From contig ADNK01000156.1 in assembly GCA_000320545.1 (NCBI GenBank), forward strand, positions 1-64,000: 64,000 nucleotides of DNA, read 5' to 3'. Shown here piece by piece: positions 59,062-64,000 of this stretch (the stretch's first letter is position 1; each line of letters begins with the position of its first letter). The notes under the pieces were generated by a model that was not told the origin of the DNA, searched no databases, and worked only from the letters and a program-made list of their open reading frames with translations. This DNA is from Bigelowiella natans CCMP2755. Taxonomy: Eukaryota > Cercozoa > Chlorarachniophyceae. Position numbers and translations under genes: made by a program.

Positions 59062-61367
59062 CTCTAAGATCGGAGCAAATGTTTGACGTTCTAACCTCGT
59101 CGAAAAAGGGAGATAATCTTTTAAGTGGAAAGATTTCCGATGTGAGTATGTAAATAAGCAATTCGTTCGTTCTCTGTATCATAGAGGACTGCTAACATGC
59201 CCGACATTTTGTGCATTGTTTGGCTATTCTATTCTTATTAGAGATACTCCAGAACTATCTCGGAATCTGATTCAACCCGCCGTATGAGCGGTGTAATCTC
59301 AGTCCAGGAAAATGTCACATTAAGTCCTCGGTAAGAGTATACATTTCTTTTTTTCCTTTACAAAATTAATTCGTTTTTCTCAGTATTGACAGAACCAGAA
59401 AGACTGCAAGCCAAGATAATGATGGGCATGATAGCGTTGGTCAAAAACCCAGAAGCGGTGATTTGATTTCCAAACATGCCGAAGTTTTTGAGCACATCCC
59501 TCCTCTTGGGGATGCAGCTGAACTGGAAGAAGATTTAAAAGCTCTTATTAATCAAGAGGATGATGGCCCAAACGAGTACAATTAATTGCATCAACCTACA
59601 ATGAACACGAAATTCCATTTACGACATAGACATCGATTGTGGAAAATGTTTCAGGCTGCAGAAATCGGATCCATCCTCTAGTACAAGGCAGTTGTATGTT
59701 CTTCCTCCAAAGCAAGCAAAGGCATCCATCAAAATTTTCCATGTTCACACAAGAAAGCGCTCATCATCGCATCCCATTCAACCGGTCCGGCTTTTTTGAT
59801 TTCATGTAGTTTGATAAAATACTGGCAATCTTATTCTGCGCCTTTATTTAGAAGCCTTCTCTTTCAAAGGATAATGCAGAAAGCGGAGGTTTCAGCAAAT
59901 TCAAACAAATCTTTCTTGGTATTTGAGTTTTTACTTTTTGAGTAGACCGTCATCTTTACGTCCGTCGACCATGCGAAATGCCAAGCTCAAGTAAATCGCA
60001 TGATAGTCTCCTGAGAGATAGGACACGAAGTTTGGACAATTCAATTCAAAGGAGAGGCGAACTCCGTTTTGGTGGGATTGGACGCCGATTCAAACTACTA
60101 GGAAGTAGAGGTGATGATGCAGAAATTTACGTCGGGGCAGATGCAACTCAAAGAAGGTACCCCTCGTCATAATTTTAGGATCAAGATATGAAGATATTAA
60201 TTTTCATCCCCATTTCATAGGATATGGATACATCGCAACCAGTGTTCGCTACACCACCTCGCTGTAGGCTAAGAAAATTTGAATACTACAAGTCCTGAAG
60301 ACTTTCTGAAGTATTCATGTGTGTGTGTTCGTTAAAGTGTACGAAGGTTGAAGTTCGTCCCTCTAATTTAAAATACTTCCAAATCAACACAGCAAAGTTA
60401 GAGGTCGCTCCAAAGTTTTTTTGGATGTTTTTCGTTTGATCATCAATATTTTAATCCGCAATTATAGCTTGAGCTCAGAATCGAGATTTCGGCAACAAAC
60501 GGTTGCCACTATTTTTTTGATTCAAGACTTAAAAATTTAAATGTCACTTTTGTATTTTTAAATAATTTTCAGGAATGGACGACCGGGTGATTACAGCATA
60601 CACTCCGATTTAGTTATGATACGGATAATAAATGTACACTACTTACACTTTGAAAGAAGGATCACAGCGAACCCTCAGCACCTAGTCGTCCCAGCACGTC
60701 AGTTCCGACTAATCGGCAGATCTCAGAAGCGGTTTTATCTTAAATCAACATAAAGAAGCTAAATTCAAAACCAATGTTCCTTACATTCAGAAGACTTTCC
60801 GATTTTGCTTCGCATCTGAAGATGATTTCAGTAGCTTTCTACGGTGAGTAAATAAAATTCGTCCATTCGAGATTTATTACTATACTAAATGCTTGGTTCA
60901 GGCTATTTGACTGGTTTACGCACGTTGAGCCATCGAGATTCGTATTTGAGAGCTTGTTATTACGGATCCGACTCTCACAAAGCTATTCAGTCTTGGATAT
61001 GACACCGTCTCCTGTATCTAAAGGTCGTCTATGTATGACGGAAATTTTTGAAGTCATGTATGAAGCAATGCTGAGAGATATGGCCATGTTCTCCGCATCT
61101 ATTGAGTCCCGATCCCGAAGTCCCAGGAGTAGATCCTCAGCCCCAACAAGGGCCAACAACGACAAGAAAAGAGTGCGCAGGACTGAAAGTGGGAAAAGAG
61201 CCCAAGTCATTGAAAATATACACATAAATAAGTTGTATCGTACAAGAAATTTTAACCAGAATAACAACGAGGAGGAGGAGTGTGATAGAGCTAGGCTGCT
61301 GCTGCAGCTTCTTACTCGCGGTTGTGTCAAAAGAGGGTCAAATTATCTTTCTGTCGAAATGAGATGA
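59062..61367 (+). CDS. middle exons of the short-intron gene; possible PH-like region
   Basis: Exons in phase: 59062-59141, 59242-59330, 59384-59575, 59655-59784, 59852-59918, 59946-60156 and 60221-60263. Less sure blocks follow at 60573-c.60730, 60788-60841 and 60901-61367. Segments: YSRTISESDSTRRMSGVISV, HAEVFEHIPPLGDAAELEED, KAKASIKIFHVHTRKRSSSH-like basic regions and GELRFGGIGRRFKLLGSRGD. The block QHLVVPARQFRLIGRSQKRF with TFRFCFASEDDFSSFLRLFD resembles the end of a pleckstrin-homology fold. The last block has an Arg/Ser run and ends at 61367. A signalling scaffold is possible; this is inference. Confidence 0.5.
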
Positions 61368-61834
61368 ATTAGTAATTTTTTTAAATAATATATCCAGGGA
61401 TATCGTACGCGATGACCCTCTAGAGTAAGGATTTTACGTATAAAATAACGATTATCCAAAACATTTCGCACGATCAGGCACCGAGTAAATGTCGACGTAG
61501 AAGAGGGAATCGATACTCGATCCAGCATGTAATTCTTGATGAGTTTAATGCGATCCAGAAGTGTTCATCTCAGCAGATTTATTGTAGTAGATGCTTGTGT
61601 CGAAGCGGGAAATGTTTACTGTATGCATGCCGCTTGGTAAGAGTACAAACCATCTTTTAGAATAGATTCAGAATGCATCTTTTAACAGATAAGAACTTTT
61701 GGATCTTCCATATTTAATATCCTTCATGACACTTCGAAGTCCAGAAGTCTGAGGCTATGGTTCTCTTTAGAAACAGTCATGATCCCATTGTAATGCTTTA
61801 GTTCATCAATTTTCAATAAATTTTTGTTGTACAG

Positions 61835-64000
61835 GTGTATGAAGATAGCTTGGGCTCTTTCTTCGTATAACCTTTCTACTTCTGAGTGCAAATGTCACAC
61901 TCACTTAACTGCAAGGCCCTCCCCTGCATGTGAGAGTGATTCAATATCGATGCAGTCGAAACTATCTGGTACCATAACTATTTTTCAAGTTATCGAAGTT
62001 GAACAATCACCACACTGTTTTTCCACGGAAAATCAGAAACCAAATCGTCCATCTATCTGAGACAAGAGCAAGAGGGATTTGAACAACAAGTTTGTGGACA
62101 TATTCTCAGTTTTTAAAACAATTTTAAATTAAGATTTTAGTAAATGTTGTATTATTCGATAAGGTTGAGAAGATGGCAAGAGATCCTGGTATAAGGAAGC
62201 AGATGCTTGACGTGGTACAGATGACTCTGTTCTGCAAACAGTGATTTAATTCTCATGCGTTCAGTTGTTGCTTGTAGATGTTTGAAATAATGATACTCGG
62301 GCATAAAATGTCACTTCATAATTCGAGTGCCGAGGTAGCGATAATTTAATCCTATTCGTCATCATTTCGAAAATAAAAGTTATTGCTACAGATAGGGCAA
62401 TTTCATCCAGATGTCGCATGCCCAAGCATGCTACCTGTTCTGCTTGCTACTCTCTCAAGGGTTTCTAGAAGCTTGCAAGCTGTATACCTGGGCAAACTTC
62501 TTATGTTGATAAAAACCTCGAGGAACCGGACGAAAGTAGATTCACTGTGTCTTCTGTATAACGATATATAACTCTATTAAATGTGTTATTAGCTCTTTCT
62601 TGAGCAGTACTGTTGGCAAAATTGGTTGTTCCCTCTGATGCTTAATGCAATGCCCACACACTGCATTGATGATTCAAGTGAAGACAAAGTTAAGCAAATA
62701 TCATTCGAACTTATTTGTAAAAATCATGCAAGAGATACTACCCCATTTACTTAGGATAACAGCGAAAAACCAAGACCAGAGCAAGTAAGAGCAGAAATTC
62801 CAGAAGACAAAAACAAATTAGTGTTGAGGAAAGTACCGAGAAGCAGCAGAGTACAGCAAGGAAAAGTGGCACCAATATTTGCTTCAACTAGAGCAGCATC
62901 CGCAAAAAGGAACAAGAAGGGCTTGGCAGAATACGAGCGATGTCTAAAGCTCGTAGTATCAATTCTTGCCCACGTCCATGCCTATGAAATCGTACGCATA
63001 ACTATAACCCTTGTTTTGTTCAAACTAATGTTACGGTATGAGCTATTCTCGCCAGGTAAATTTCACTGATCCGACATCTTGTCCCTCATCTCCTGAGCTA
63101 CCGCCAATGAAGATAAAGAAGAAAAGTACATCATCCCAAGGTGATACTCGTGCATCTTGTATGTAATCATATATCCTGACGTGTGATGAACCACTTATTT
63201 TTATTCAAAATCTTCGGAAGAAATCCATTTAGCAACAAAGTAACTTGAGTGTTCATACACTAGTAAATCGTTGCGTTTTTGGTCCCTATGTTTTGATGCT
63301 CTCTGATTAAATTTACAAGGAGATAACGTAAGCCATCTGCTCGGACTTGAAGTTACACGAACAATGTTGCTGTTCCGCCAGTATCTTCCATGGTAAATAT
63401 CTATCAGCCCACAAATCTCCATTGAATCAATCTCTTCGGTAAATCCTCCCAGGACTGAAGCAACGCGGTCTGTGTTTTCAATGGTGAGAGGGATATTTAA
63501 GTTGTTCAAACTAACAATTGACATCAAATTGCACGCAGATACTGGCATCAACGGCATTGATGATTAAAAATCTCGAACCTGTCATAAAGAAAGAGAGATT
63601 TCTCGCTGTTGAGCAGAAAAAAGGTGCGGGAAAAATTGTCGTAGATCGTCACTTTTGTACTTTGCATTGTTGGTACTAGTTATTAAGAATGCAGAAAAGC
63701 AATAACAATTGAATGACCACAGGCAAAGGAGGTATCTTCGGATGGCTTGGAAGCAGCAACAAACAGCATATTCCCACTGCAACAAAAGATATCCTTCATT
63801 TTATGGTGAAGATCTTCACACGCTTGAAACTTTATGAAATTTGAGACTAAAGTTAATGTGTTAAACGCAGATCTTGGTTGGGATGTTTGTATTTGAGTTT
63901 CAAGTGAAAAAAGATAATGCTCAGATCCATGCTCAAGAACTTATATTTTATAATGGATATCAAGTATGTTCTTACTTATTGTTCAGAGAATACATAATGA
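61835..64000 (+). CDS. alpha-solenoid-like exons, runs off right edge
   Basis: Blocks: 61835-c.62059 (CMKIAWALSSYNLSTSECKC), 62392-62535, 62593-62687 and 62755-c.62989, the latter three joining in phase 0. They read HPDVACPSMLPVLLATLSRV, QAVYLGKLLMLIKTSRNRTK, LFLEQYCWQNWLFPLMLNAM and ERCLKLVVSILAHVHAYEI. The Trp-Gln-x-Trp-Leu pattern after a helical repeat is reminiscent of the solenoid part of BEACH (neurobeachin/LvsA) proteins. The diagnostic PH-BEACH-WD40 end would lie outside the window. Whether this continues the 57781 gene or starts a new one is not decided. Confidence 0.4.

Overview
This window is nuclear DNA of an intron-rich unicellular eukaryote that has a plastid of secondary origin. 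The evidence is a Ty3/gypsy LTR retrotransposon, genes with up to 18 GT-AG exons that I could join in phase, a glutamate-1-semialdehyde aminomutase with a signal-peptide-plus-transit-peptide presequence, a three-part (apparently thylakoid-lumen) presequence on another gene, and very heavy microsatellite load in introns. No Phe-at-+1 cleavage motif of the cryptophyte/stramenopile kind is visible, so a chlorarachniophyte such as Bigelowiella is my best guess. This is inference only. Exon boundaries below are my own reading of splice sites and phase, not transcript data.

Layout, left to right: truncated retrotransposon with its 3' LTR (1-3724, +); hemL-type gene (4464-6127, -); small unrecognised gene with a hydrophobic segment (6629-7411, +); nitroreductase-like (8156-9067, -); secreted FKBP (9578-10483, +); SAM-like domain protein (11938-13190, -); large DUF1399-like / four-helix membrane / zinc-ribbon protein (13957-20372, +); acidic-basic low-complexity protein (21361-22091, -) and a DUF3605-like / GNAT-motif protein (22335-c.24329, -); mitochondrial branched-chain E2 DBT (25437-29812, +); conserved plastid-lumen candidate (30384-31430, -); Sec14/CRAL-TRIO protein (31875-35101, +); two unrecognised genes (36286-38706 and 39571-41468, -); tRNA pseudouridine synthase (42610-48639, +); GEP4-type phosphatidylglycerophosphatase (49286-c.51802, -); TLC-domain membrane protein (52468-54567, +); casein kinase 2 beta (56513-57211, -); and one or more genes with short AT-rich introns running off the right edge (57781-64000, +).

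Strands alternate almost perfectly, so every intergenic gap is either divergent (start to start, mostly about 0.45-0.8 kb) or convergent (end to end). The convergent gaps share a peculiar sequence texture (many CTAG, GCATGC, GATC and TAGC words, few microsatellites). At three of these gaps or genes they carry a dispersed hairpin-like repeat. Products belong to ordinary housekeeping pathways (tetrapyrrole synthesis, branched-chain amino-acid breakdown, phospholipid synthesis, RNA modification, protein folding). The novelty lies in genome architecture and in the 13957-20372 gene.
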